Positions 5,131 to 12,038 of a stretch of 15,078 nt of DNA are shown here, in pieces. Below the pieces are notes generated by a model. The model searched no databases. It had not been told where the DNA came from and saw only the letters and a list, made by a program, of their open reading frames with translations. The number at the start of each line of letters is the position of its first letter. Position 1 is the first letter of the stretch. Position numbers and translations under genes: made by a program. The DNA lies in contig CAZUAY010000071.1 of the NCBI GenBank assembly GCA_964618405.1, positions 1 through 15,078 on the forward strand, in the 5' to 3' direction. The DNA comes from JBBQIY01 sp964618405 (GTDB lineage Bacteria; Verrucomicrobiota; Kiritimatiellia; RFP12; UBA3636).

Positions 5131-7032
5131 TCAGCCGAGCGCGGCGAGAATGCGTTCAGCCGCTTTTTCTGGCGTGATGCCGCAACGTTCCATGAGGTCG
5201 GCTTTGGAGCTGGCTTGTGGGATGAATTGATCGGGCCAACCGAATTTGACGACTTTCGGGTGTGGTTCGGTCATTTCGGCGTAAAACTCTTCGACGGCAC
5301 TACCAAAGCCGCCCGTTGCCACGGCATCTTCTAAGGTGAGCACGACGCGGACATCGGTTCTGGCTTGAGCGAGCAGCATTTCTTTGTCGATCGGCTTGGC
5401 GAAGCGCGCATCGACGCGAATGGTTCCGATCCCGCGGTCCGCAAGGAGTTTGGCAACACGGGAGGAGAAGCTGTCTTCGGGGCCGAGTGTCCACACGGCC
5501 ACGGGGAATTCCGCTAATCCGGGATTGCGCTTGAGCGAGGGTACGCGTTCGAGTTCGACAGCCTTTCCGACGGCAAGGGTGTCGCCGTTGGCGGTTTCGG
5601 TGCAGCAGCAATTGGCGCGTGGGTAGCGAATGATAACGGGGTAGGGAAGGGTAAAAGAGGTGCGGAGCATTCGCTCGAGATCGGCGCAGGTGCGCGGCTG
5701 CATGATGACGATGTCAGGAATCGGCCGCAGGAGCGCGATGTCATAAATCCCGTGGTGCGTCGGACCATCGCCGGGGACGATGCCCGCACGATCGAGGCAG
5801 ACGAGAACGGGGAGATGCTGCAATGCGATGTCGTGGATAATGCCATCGATTGCTCGTTGCACGAAGGTTGAGTACACGGCGACGACAGGACGCAGTCCAG
5901 CGGCGGCAAGGCCCGCAGCGAACGTCATCTGATGCGCTTCGCAGATTCCCACATCGTGGAATCGATCGCGATTCGCTGCTTCGAATTCATCGAGCCCCGT
6001 AGCCGACCCCATGCCGGCGGTAATCGCCGTGATACGTTTGTCGGTTACGGCAAGCTTGGCCAGAGCCTTGCCAAATGCGGCCGACCATGAAATCCCTTCG
6101 GCTTTCCCTGTGCGCACACCCGTCGTGATGTCGAACGGACTCGAGGCGTGCCAGTCCTCAGGGGATTTTTCGGAAAATGAGTAGCCGAGGCCTTTCTGGG
6201 TGCCGACATGAACGAGTACAGGAAGCTTCGATGCCTGTGCGGACTCAAAGGCGTTGATCAGGTCTTTGATGTTATGCCCGTCTACAGGGCCCATGTAGCG
6301 GATACCCATGACCTCGAAAGGCGTGTTGGGCAGGATGATACTCTTGATGGCGCTTTCAAGACCGTGGTAGTGTTTGCGTAGCCAAGACATCCTTAGTCTG
6401 CGGATGCCGACGTCTTCAATGGCAGATTTCACGCGGTTGTAACTCGGATTGGAAAGCATTCGACCGAAGGCATGGCTGAGGGCACCCACGTTGCGCGAAA
6501 TCGACATCTTGTTGTCGTTGAGCACCACGATCATTCGACGCGTCGTGTCGCGGATATTATTTAATGCTTCTAGCGACATGCCGTTGGCCAAGGAGGCGTC
6601 GCCGACGACAGCCACGACCGAGTCAAAGCCATTGCGGCGATCCCGTTCAACAGCGAAGCCGAGCCCGGCTGAGATTGCGGTGCCTGCGTGTCCAGCACCA
6701 AAGGTATCGAACCCACTTTCGCTGGACTTCAAGAAACCTGAGATACCGTTCGTTTGACGGAGTGTGGCAAAGTCCCCACGCCGCCCCGTGAGCAGCTTGT
6801 AGGTGTAGGCTTGGTGGGAGACATCGAAGAGCACCTTGTCAAGCGGAGGGTCGAACACGCGCAGGAGCGCGATCGTCATTTCAACAACACCAAGGTTGGA
6901 GGCGAGATGGCCTCCGTTTTTGCTGACGGTTTCGATGATGACCTGGCGAATTTCTTCAGCCAACTCTGGGAGTTGATCGACGTCGAGGCGGCGCAGATCG
7001 TCCAACGAGTTGATTTGGTCGAGAAGCTGCAT
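5131..7032 (-). CDS. dxs: 1-deoxy-D-xylulose-5-phosphate synthase
   Basis: Condenses pyruvate and glyceraldehyde 3-phosphate to DXP using thiamine diphosphate, the first step of the MEP isoprenoid pathway; DXP also feeds thiamine and pyridoxal synthesis. The 633-residue length suits the family (620 in E. coli). Visible motifs are GGHLASNLGVVE (40-51, His42), the ThDP/Mg motif from GDAS (144-147) to NDN (172-174), GPVDGH (248-253), the catalytic-Glu region GICEAHQMTFAAGLA (362-376, Glu365), DRAGIVPGDGPTHHG (414-428), and RYPR (469-472). The usual EQH after the catalytic Glu region is EAH here, which I read as lineage variation. It is the last gene of a minus-strand operon, starting one base after the nadC stop. 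Its ribosome-binding site is weak, which suggests coupling to nadC. Confidence 0.95.
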   Translation of the reverse strand: MQLLDQINSLDDLRRLDVDQLPELAEEIRQVIIETVSKNGGHLASNLGVVEMTIALLRVFDPPLDKVLFDVSHQAYTYKLLTGRRGDFATLRQTNGISGFLKSSESGFDTFGAGHAGTAISAGLGFAVERDRRNGFDSVVAVVGDASLANGMSLEALNNIRDTTRRMIVVLNDNKMSISRNVGALSHAFGRMLSNPSYNRVKSAIEDVGIRRLRMSWLRKHYHGLESAIKSIILPNTPFEVMGIRYMGPVDGHNIKDLINAFESAQASKLPVLVHVGTQKGLGYSFSEKSPEDWHASSPFDITTGVRTGKAEGISWSAAFGKALAKLAVTDKRITAITAGMGSATGLDEFEAANRDRFHDVGICEAHQMTFAAGLAAAGLRPVVAVYSTFVQRAIDGIIHDIALQHLPVLVCLDRAGIVPGDGPTHHGIYDIALLRPIPDIVIMQPRTCADLERMLRTSFTLPYPVIIRYPRANCCCTETANGDTLAVGKAVELERVPSLKRNPGLAEFPVAVWTLGPEDSFSSRVAKLLADRGIGTIRVDARFAKPIDKEMLLAQARTDVRVVLTLEDAVATGGFGSAVEEFYAEMTEPHPKVVKFGWPDQFIPQASSKADLMERCGITPEKAAERILAALG

Positions 7033-7033
7033 G

Positions 7034-7891
7034 TCAGATAATGATTTCCAAAGAAAGATCTGCTGCTTTGACCGAGTGGGTCAGGCAGCCGAGTGAAATG
7101 GCGTCCACCCCTGTTTCAGCGGCGGCGCGCACGGTGTCGGCGTTGATGCCGCCAGACGCCTCAAGTTTGCAACGCCCGTTCACGATGTTGACGGCTTCGC
7201 GCATTTGGGCGGGGGGCATGTTGTCGAGCATAATCCATTCCGGCTTCGCCTCGAGGGCGCTGCGGAGTTCATCAAAATTTTCGACTTCAACTTCCACGGG
7301 AATGCCGGGGAATTTTGCTCGTGCCGCAAGGACGGCTTGGTCCAGGCGGTTCGGGTCGCCATCTTTCCACAGCTTGCGGTGGTTGTCCTTGATCAGCACC
7401 ATGTCGTGGAGGCCGATGCGGTGGTTGGTGCCGCCGCCTGCTTTGACGCTGTACTTGTCGATTAGGCGCAGGCCGGGGACGGTTTTGCGGGTGTCAAGAA
7501 TGGCGCACTTCGTTCCCGCTACGGCTTTAACGAAGCTGCGGGTGGCGGTTGCAATGCCTGCCATCCGTTGCATGAAGTTCAGAGCCGTGCGTTCTGCAGT
7601 CAAGATCGAAGCGGCGTTTCCTCTAACGGTAAGCATCACGTCATCGGTGTCGATGTCGGCACCGTCGGGTATCAAGATTTTTACATCGAGAGAGGGATCG
7701 ACCATTTCGAAGACTTTTTTGCCGACGGTTGCACCGGCGGTGCGGCAGGGGTGACGGGTGAGGATGTTGGCGATGACGATGGCATCGGGGTCAACGAGGG
7801 AGAGTGTCGTGACATCGTGATTGGCACCATCCTCGTCGAGAGCGGCTTGGATGGCGGTGATGACTGTGGGTTCTAATGCTATGGATTTCAT
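7034..7891 (-). CDS. nadC: Nicotinate-nucleotide pyrophosphorylase (quinolinate phosphoribosyltransferase)
   Basis: Converts quinolinate and PRPP to nicotinate mononucleotide, CO2 and PPi in de novo NAD synthesis. The 285 residues match the family length. Motifs in order are HDVTT (25-29), AERTALNFMQRMAGIAT (99-115), DTRKTVPGLR (133-142), DKYSVKAGGGTNHRIGLHD (145-163), IKDNH (167-171), VEVEVE (199-204), MLDN (221-224) and EASGGI (244-249). It lies between eda (90 bp upstream) and dxs (1 bp downstream). No nadA or nadB is in the window. The ATG at 7891 has no clear Shine-Dalgarno sequence, but the N-terminus is the expected length. A 7-bp hairpin lies in the gap before it. Confidence 0.95.
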   Translation of the reverse strand: MKSIALEPTVITAIQAALDEDGANHDVTTLSLVDPDAIVIANILTRHPCRTAGATVGKKVFEMVDPSLDVKILIPDGADIDTDDVMLTVRGNAASILTAERTALNFMQRMAGIATATRSFVKAVAGTKCAILDTRKTVPGLRLIDKYSVKAGGGTNHRIGLHDMVLIKDNHRKLWKDGDPNRLDQAVLAARAKFPGIPVEVEVENFDELRSALEAKPEWIMLDNMPPAQMREAVNIVNGRCKLEASGGINADTVRAAAETGVDAISLGCLTHSVKAADLSLEIII

Positions 7892-7921
7892 GATCTAAAA
7901 TTGTATGAAGCGAAGGCGCAT

Positions 7922-7943
7922 CCAGCCAGCGTTGTGTGGCTGG
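7922..7943 (-). other. Stem-loop between eda and nadC
   Basis: CCAGCCA (7922-7928) pairs with TGGCTGG (7937-7943) around an eight-base loop. In the operon's direction it is not followed by a U-run, so it is more likely an RNA processing or stability element than a terminator, if it has a function at all. Confidence 0.3.
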
Positions 7944-7981
7944 GTAAGGGTGAGAAGGTCAGAGGCGCCACCGATGGCTCT

Positions 7982-8644
7982 CTATTGGGTGGCGCGTGCA
8001 GCTTTGGCGATTTCGGTTGCCTTTGTGGCATTGGCGCGGATGGCACCCCAGTCGCGAGCGGTGATGAGTTTTGTGGGGGCGATCCAGGAGCCGCCACAAG
8101 CCGCGATGAGCGGAGAGGCGAGGTATTCCGCCGTCGTCTCGGGTGTGAGGCCACCGAGCGGAATGTATCGTAGGCCGAGGTGGTTGTAGGGTGCCACCAG
8201 CGTTTTGATGGCCTTGAGACCGCCGATGACGCTGGCAGGAAAAAATTTGAGGAGGCGGCATCCGAGTTCGACGGCGCCCTCAATTTCAGACGGCGTCATG
8301 ACGCCAGGGGCAAAGCTGAACTTGGCCTCTTTGGCGGCGGATACGATTCGCGGGTTGAATCCCGGTGCCACCGCGAAGGCAGCCCCGGCCGCTTTTGCTT
8401 GTTTGAGCTGTTCGACAGTCAATACGGTGCCTGCACCCACGATCATCTCAGGGACAGCCTTGACGATCTTGCCCAGAGCTTCCAGTGCCGCTGGTGTTCT
8501 GAGCGTGAGTTCCATGATATTCACGCCGCCTTCCAGAAGAGTCTTTGCCAATTTGATAGCCTTGCTGGCATCATCGAGGATGACGACGGCAATATTGCCG
8601 GAACTTGAGATTTTGGTGGCGAGTGCCGTATCAAAAACATTCAT
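7982..8644 (-). CDS. eda: KDPG / 4-hydroxy-2-oxoglutarate aldolase
   Basis: Class I aldolase that splits 2-keto-3-deoxy-6-phosphogluconate to pyruvate and glyceraldehyde 3-phosphate (Entner-Doudoroff and uronate catabolism). Counting from the ATG at 8644, the active-site positions match E. coli Eda: Glu45 and Arg49 in MELTLR, Thr73 in GAGTVL, Pro94, and the Schiff-base Lys133 in LLKFFPAS. PGVMTPSE lies at 113-120. That match is why I prefer this start. A GTG at 8683 overlapping the tadC stop would add 13 residues and is possible. Near residue 163 the usual PTGG is PLGG, replacing a substrate-contacting threonine. It lies in an operon with tadC upstream and nadC downstream. No edd (phosphogluconate dehydratase) is in the window, so the exact keto-acid substrate is open. 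Confidence 0.9.
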   Translation of the reverse strand: MNVFDTALATKISSSGNIAVVILDDASKAIKLAKTLLEGGVNIMELTLRTPAALEALGKIVKAVPEMIVGAGTVLTVEQLKQAKAAGAAFAVAPGFNPRIVSAAKEAKFSFAPGVMTPSEIEGAVELGCRLLKFFPASVIGGLKAIKTLVAPYNHLGLRYIPLGGLTPETTAEYLASPLIAACGGSWIAPTKLITARDWGAIRANATKATEIAKAARATQ

Positions 8645-8679
8645 GTCTACACGTTTCTCTTTTGTGTCTGAACCTGCCG

Positions 8680-9591
8680 TCACATCTGTTGAACCAGTTT
8701 GAAAATTACGGGTCCTAGCAGTATGAGGAAAACGGACGGGAAGATAAAAATCATGAGCGGTGCCAGAAGCTTCACCGGAGCCTCGTTAGCGAGCTTTTCA
8801 GCGCGCTCGAATCGGCGCATCCGTATTTGGTCTGCCTGGATCCGCAAGATCGAACCAATGCTGACGCCCAGTTCATCGGCCTGTACGAGCGCGTTGACGA
8901 GCGAGCGCATGTCAGAAAGATTGATACGATCCGACATCGCCTTGAGCGCTTTGCGGCGCGGGTTCCCGATTTGGATTTCGCGGACAACTCGGAGTAATTC
9001 TTCGCTGAGCGGATCAAGGATGGGTCTTTCCGTGCTACGTTGCATGGCAGTCATGAAATCCAGCCCGGCCTCAACAGAAAGCGTAAGCAGGTCGAGCACA
9101 AAAGGCATGGCCTTGAGAATCTTCGCCTGCCGCAGCTTCACGGCAGAGCGTAGCCATAAAATGGGATAAGCGTATGAGAGTAAAACGCCCATCAGGCAGA
9201 GGAGCCCGAAAGAGGGCCGCAGGGTGGGCATGGAGAGGGTGAGGACGTGCGCAAGAATGCACCACAGTGGGCCGACAGTCGCTGGCATCAAAAATTTAAG
9301 CGAGAGAAATTCCCAGCCCGTTACCAGTCCTTCATAGCCTGCGGTGACGAGCATCGAGTCTGCTTGGTTCCGGACTTTTTCCATGCCGGAACTCATCGTC
9401 ATCTGTTTCAGATTGGGGGTCAGCGGAAGTAGAATGCGGAAGAGGACGGGAAGCCGCCTTTCTTGACGCCGTCCGTCAGCCAACGTGACATACGTGATCT
9501 GGCTTGCCATGCCGGCAGCATACCAAGCGAACAAACCTGCCGCCGCTGACCAGCACAGGATTGAAGCTAAGCCTAGAAAGTCCGATATCAT
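8680..9591 (-). CDS. tadC: Type II secretion system F / TadC-family membrane protein
   Basis: Inner-membrane platform protein of a Tad-type pilus or type II secretion-like system. The 303 residues have hydrophobic segments at about 8-28, 95-118, 125-147 and 275-299. The T2SSF domain lies at about 160-290, with the TadC-like stretch MPFVLDLLTLSVEAGLDFMT (162-181), the middle section ALVQADELGVSIGSILRIQA, and the closing motif APVKLLAPLMIFIFPSVFLI (271-290) before a conserved LGP. Neither tadA (ATPase) nor tadB is next to it, so it is separated from a full tad cluster here. A small membrane ORF precedes it by 57 bp and eda follows with overlapping ends. GAGG sits about ten bases before the ATG. 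TadB cannot be fully excluded, but the C-terminus fits TadC better. Confidence 0.85.
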   Translation of the reverse strand: MISDFLGLASILCWSAAAGLFAWYAAGMASQITYVTLADGRRQERRLPVLFRILLPLTPNLKQMTMSSGMEKVRNQADSMLVTAGYEGLVTGWEFLSLKFLMPATVGPLWCILAHVLTLSMPTLRPSFGLLCLMGVLLSYAYPILWLRSAVKLRQAKILKAMPFVLDLLTLSVEAGLDFMTAMQRSTERPILDPLSEELLRVVREIQIGNPRRKALKAMSDRINLSDMRSLVNALVQADELGVSIGSILRIQADQIRMRRFERAEKLANEAPVKLLAPLMIFIFPSVFLILLGPVIFKLVQQM

Positions 9592-9648
9592 GGCAGATAA
9601 GCCTCAGGTCGTTCGGGTGGCGTAGGAAATCCATCCCGACCGTTGGGA

Positions 9649-9837
9649 TTAAGCCAGCGCCAAGGACTGGAGGTCAAGCCACTGCATGGCAATTAAGGCA
9701 ATGAACAAAATTGTGGAGATGCATGCGAGAACCGCCGCCCAAGTAAAGTTTTCTCTCTTGGATTGCGCGTTCATATAATTCGCTGGGTTTTGATGACGTT
9801 CTGAAACGAATGTGCCTGACTGTTGATCTGCGCTCAT
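9649..9837 (-). CDS. Small single-pass membrane protein, unknown function
   Basis: I do not recognise the family. The 62-residue product has a polar N-terminal third (MSADQQSGTFVSERHQNPAN), one hydrophobic helix at about 32-54, and a short C-terminal tail. AAAGGA lies eight bases before the ATG, and a promoter-like pair of boxes lies further upstream at 9865-9894. Together these make it more convincing than a chance ORF. It is the first gene of the tadC-eda-nadC-dxs operon, 57 bp ahead of tadC, so an accessory role with TadC is possible but only inferred from position. Confidence 0.6.
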   Translation of the reverse strand: MSADQQSGTFVSERHQNPANYMNAQSKRENFTWAAVLACISTILFIALIAMQWLDLQSLALA

Positions 9838-9864
9838 AGTATATGTCCTTTCTTCTAAGGCGTA

Positions 9865-9894
9865 AGTTTACCAAAAAACGACGCTCTGCCGCAA
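9865..9894 (-). promoter_or_regulatory. Candidate promoter of the tadC-eda-nadC-dxs operon
   Basis: On the minus strand, TTGCGG (9889-9894) and TAAACT (9865-9870) are 18 bp apart, with the first start codon of the operon 28 bp downstream of the -10 box. It lies just outside repeat block 3. Confidence 0.4.
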
Positions 9895-9914
9895 GAGAGA
9901 AGTGGCGAGGGGGA

Positions 9915-9985
9915 GTAATCGGTCAGGCACAGGGGGCTGTGCCTGACCGATTACAGTCGCTAGTCGCTAGTGGCTAGTCGCTAGT
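9915..9985. repeat. 71-bp composite repeat with perfect 18-bp hairpin, copy B (inverted)
   Basis: The arms at 9915-9932 and 9937-9954 are perfectly complementary over 18 bp with a GGGG loop. The adjoining 31 bp (9955-9985) are the reverse complement of 4571-4601 with one mismatch. The whole unit is the inverse of copy A at 4571-4640. Confidence 0.85.
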
Positions 9986-10089
9986 ACTGATCCGGCCTCA
10001 CCGAGGCCAGCCACAGTGGGAAGTTGCGAGTTGTGAGTAGCGAGTAGCGAGTAGCGAGTGGGTCAACCCCAGACCCCGTTTGAAAAACC

Positions 10090-10138
10090 TTTGTCGTTAG
10101 CTTTGTCGCTAACTTTGTCGAATCAAGAAGTTGCGAGG
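10090..10138. repeat. CTTTGTCG array, 49-bp dispersed repeat copy B
   Basis: Same orientation as 4426-4474 and identical except for one C-to-T change. The copies are about 5.7 kb apart, on either side of the response regulator and the minus-strand operon. Confidence 0.85.
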
Positions 10139-10180
10139 GAGAAGTAGCGAGTAGCGAGTTGCGAGGGGGGAGTTGCGTGT

Positions 10181-10439
10181 CGTGCCATTTGAAAGAGGGA
10201 GGGACGAGCGTCTGCTCGCCCACCATCGGGGGCGTTATGCTTGTCAATCTTTGGATTCGTCTGAAAACGATGTTTATGTAATCTTGCGCAGGAGCGTTCA
10301 AGATTATGGTGGAGGCGGTTCTTCTTCTGAACACCTTGAAAATTCAGATGAGACGATCGCGCGTGAATTATTTTTCTCGTGTGTTGTGTCTCTGTACAGC
10401 CCCAGTGAGGCGGTTAAGGGCACACTACTTTCTGTACGA
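10181..10439. other. Gene-free stretch upstream of the sulfatases
   Basis: I see no supported gene here. A plus-strand frame stays open from the repeat block to 10493, but it starts inside repeats and its translation resembles no family I know. A small hairpin CGAGC-GTCT-GCTCG lies at about 10206-10219. Base composition becomes more AT-rich towards the promoter, so this may be a regulatory region or a decayed gene. Confidence 0.4.
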
Positions 10440-10468
10440 TTGACGAAAACGAAGCTTTGTGCTACTTT
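10440..10468 (+). promoter_or_regulatory. Candidate promoter for the sulfatase pair
   Basis: TTGACG (10440-10445) and TACTTT (10463-10468) are 17 bp apart, about 80 bp before the first sulfatase. The leader would include the mini-ORF at 10495. Confidence 0.45.
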
Positions 10469-10494
10469 TTTATGTGTTCAAAGAGGATTTTAAT

Positions 10495-10527
10495 ATGAAA
10501 TTTCGAAGACTCACCCTCTCTCAATAG
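10495..10527 (+). CDS. Ten-codon mini-ORF in the sulfatase leader
   Basis: It encodes MKFRRLTLSQ and ends in TAG 19 bp before the sulfatase start. AAGAGGA sits seven bases before its ATG, a better ribosome-binding site than the sulfatase itself has. It could be a leader peptide that couples or gates translation, or the stub of a lost gene. No function is claimed. Confidence 0.3.
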   Translation: MKFRRLTLSQ

Positions 10528-10546
10528 GACAGGTCATGGGAAAAAA

Positions 10547-12037
10547 ATGAAACGCCCTAATATTCTGCTCGCTCTCGCCGACGATTGGGCCTGGCCGCAC
10601 GCCAGTGCTTACGGTTGTAAGTTCGTCAAAACGCCTTCGTTCGACCGCCTCAGTCGCGAAGGGGCACTGTTTGTCAACGGCTTCACCACGGCGCCCACTT
10701 GCACCGCGTCGCGCGCCTCGCTTCTGACGGGACGGCATCCTTGGTCGCTTGAAGCAGGGGCCCAGCTCCATGGATATCTGCCAGCAAAATATTCTGTTTA
10801 TCCCGAGTTACTCGAAGCTGCTGGATATTGGATCGGGCGAACCAACAAGGGATGGTCGCCGGGCAGTTTGGAAGCGAGCGGACGGATGCGCAACCCTGCC
10901 GGCCCAGAATTTAACGACAAGACCTGTATTCCGCTGACCTCCGCCATGAGTTCAAATGACTACTTGGCTAATTTTGCTGATTTTCTAGAAAAGAAACCGG
11001 GAGACGCACCCTTCTGCTTTTGGTATGGAGCCAAGGAGCCCCATCGCGCGTACGAACCGGGTTCTGGATTGAAACACGGCAAACGTTTAGAGGATGTGGA
11101 TGTTCCTCCCTATCTTCCGGATTGCGATGAAGTTCGCTCCGACCTGTTGGACTATGCCTTAGAAGCCGAACGATTCGACGCTGATCTCGGGAAAATGATT
11201 ACGTTGCTGGAACAGCGCGGAGAGCTGGAAAACACGATCATTGTCGCAACGGGCGATAATGGTATGCCTTTTCCACGCGCAAAAACAACAGTCTATGAAA
11301 ATGGCTGCCACGTACCCCTCGCCATCCGCTGGGGAGGAGCAGGAGGAGCGGGACGGACCCTTACGGATTTTGTCAGTTTCATCGATCTTGCCCCAACTTT
11401 TTTGGAATTAGCCGGAGTGCCAGTCCCTCAAGAAATGCAAGGGCATTCCCTAGCAGAACTACTCAAACAAGGGGCAGAGGGACGCGTCACCCCTTCTCGC
11501 AACCATGTTATCACCGGGCGTGAACGGCACGGGTATTGTCGTCCCTGGAACGCGGGCTATCCCATGCGTTCCATCGTGACCGACGACTACCTTTACATCC
11601 GTAATTTTGAACCCGAAAGATCTCCTGTAGGAGAGCCTGGCATTTTTAGAGATTGCGCCCCCGGCCCCACGACAACTTTCATGCTGAAAAATCGGCGTGA
11701 GTTTCCACACCAGTATGCCCTTTGTTTTGACCATCGCCCCGCTGAAGAACTCTACCGCCGAACGGACGATTCGGGCTGCATCAATAACCTGATAGGCGAC
11801 CCTAATCTTAAATCCGTTCACCAGGAATTAAAAACTCGGCTCGAAACCTGTCTACACGAAATTAACGATCCTCGTATAACAGGACAAGGCTGGCAATTCG
11901 ATTGTGTGCCTTACTATGGCGGCGGCGTCGATAATTTTGTCGATCTCCAATTCCCAAAAATCAATCAAAAAAAAATACAAACCCATTTTATCCCGAAAGG
12001 AGAGGCGTATCAGTTTACTCCTCCCAAAACTATCTAA
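10547..12037 (+). CDS. Sulfatase, heparan N-sulfatase (SGSH)-like
   Basis: Formylglycine-dependent hydrolase of sulfate groups, alkaline-phosphatase superfamily, 496 residues. The metal-binding Asp12-Asp13 (LALADDW) is followed by the modification motif CTASR (52-56), in which Cys52 should become formylglycine, then TGRHP. Further ligands are His166 in KEPHR and Asp237-Asn238 in ATGDNGMPFPRAK, with Lys246. GDNGMPFPR and the later YPMRSI stretch resemble human N-sulfoglucosamine sulfohydrolase. The substrate is therefore plausibly an N- or O-sulfated sugar, but this is inference. No signal peptide is visible: the protein begins directly with the core strand MKRPNILLALADDW, so as annotated it would be cytoplasmic. 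Only a weak GGGA lies before the ATG. A second sulfatase begins one base after its stop. No formylglycine-generating or anaerobic maturase gene is in the window. Confidence 0.9.
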   Translation: MKRPNILLALADDWAWPHASAYGCKFVKTPSFDRLSREGALFVNGFTTAPTCTASRASLLTGRHPWSLEAGAQLHGYLPAKYSVYPELLEAAGYWIGRTNKGWSPGSLEASGRMRNPAGPEFNDKTCIPLTSAMSSNDYLANFADFLEKKPGDAPFCFWYGAKEPHRAYEPGSGLKHGKRLEDVDVPPYLPDCDEVRSDLLDYALEAERFDADLGKMITLLEQRGELENTIIVATGDNGMPFPRAKTTVYENGCHVPLAIRWGGAGGAGRTLTDFVSFIDLAPTFLELAGVPVPQEMQGHSLAELLKQGAEGRVTPSRNHVITGRERHGYCRPWNAGYPMRSIVTDDYLYIRNFEPERSPVGEPGIFRDCAPGPTTTFMLKNRREFPHQYALCFDHRPAEELYRRTDDSGCINNLIGDPNLKSVHQELKTRLETCLHEINDPRITGQGWQFDCVPYYGGGVDNFVDLQFPKINQKKIQTHFIPKGEAYQFTPPKTI

Positions 12038-12038
12038 A

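Larger units (their letters stand above)
9895..10180. repeat. Intergenic mosaic repeat block 3
   Basis: This fills the left part of the 709-bp gap between the minus-strand operon and the sulfatases. It contains the inverted copy of the 70-bp composite (9915-9985), a GGCCTC/GAGGCC stem module at 9989-10023 that resembles 143-176, 7-bp tandem tracts at 10021-10058 and 10128-10175, and the second copy of the 49-bp CTTTGTCG repeat (10090-10138). No gene is visible. Confidence 0.8.

Noticed and set aside
7041..7754. 237-codon plus-strand ORF opposite nadC
   Set aside because: Antisense shadow of nadC, whose motifs are unmistakable on the minus strand.
10173..10493. Plus-strand ORF of 106 codons before the sulfatases
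   Set aside because: Starts inside a 7-bp repeat tract, resembles no family, and covers the promoter and leader region of the sulfatases. A decayed gene cannot be excluded.
11904..12038. 45-residue N-terminal extension of the second sulfatase
   Set aside because: Lies within the end of the first sulfatase gene and has no sulfatase or signal-peptide character; the family core starts at the ATG at 12039.
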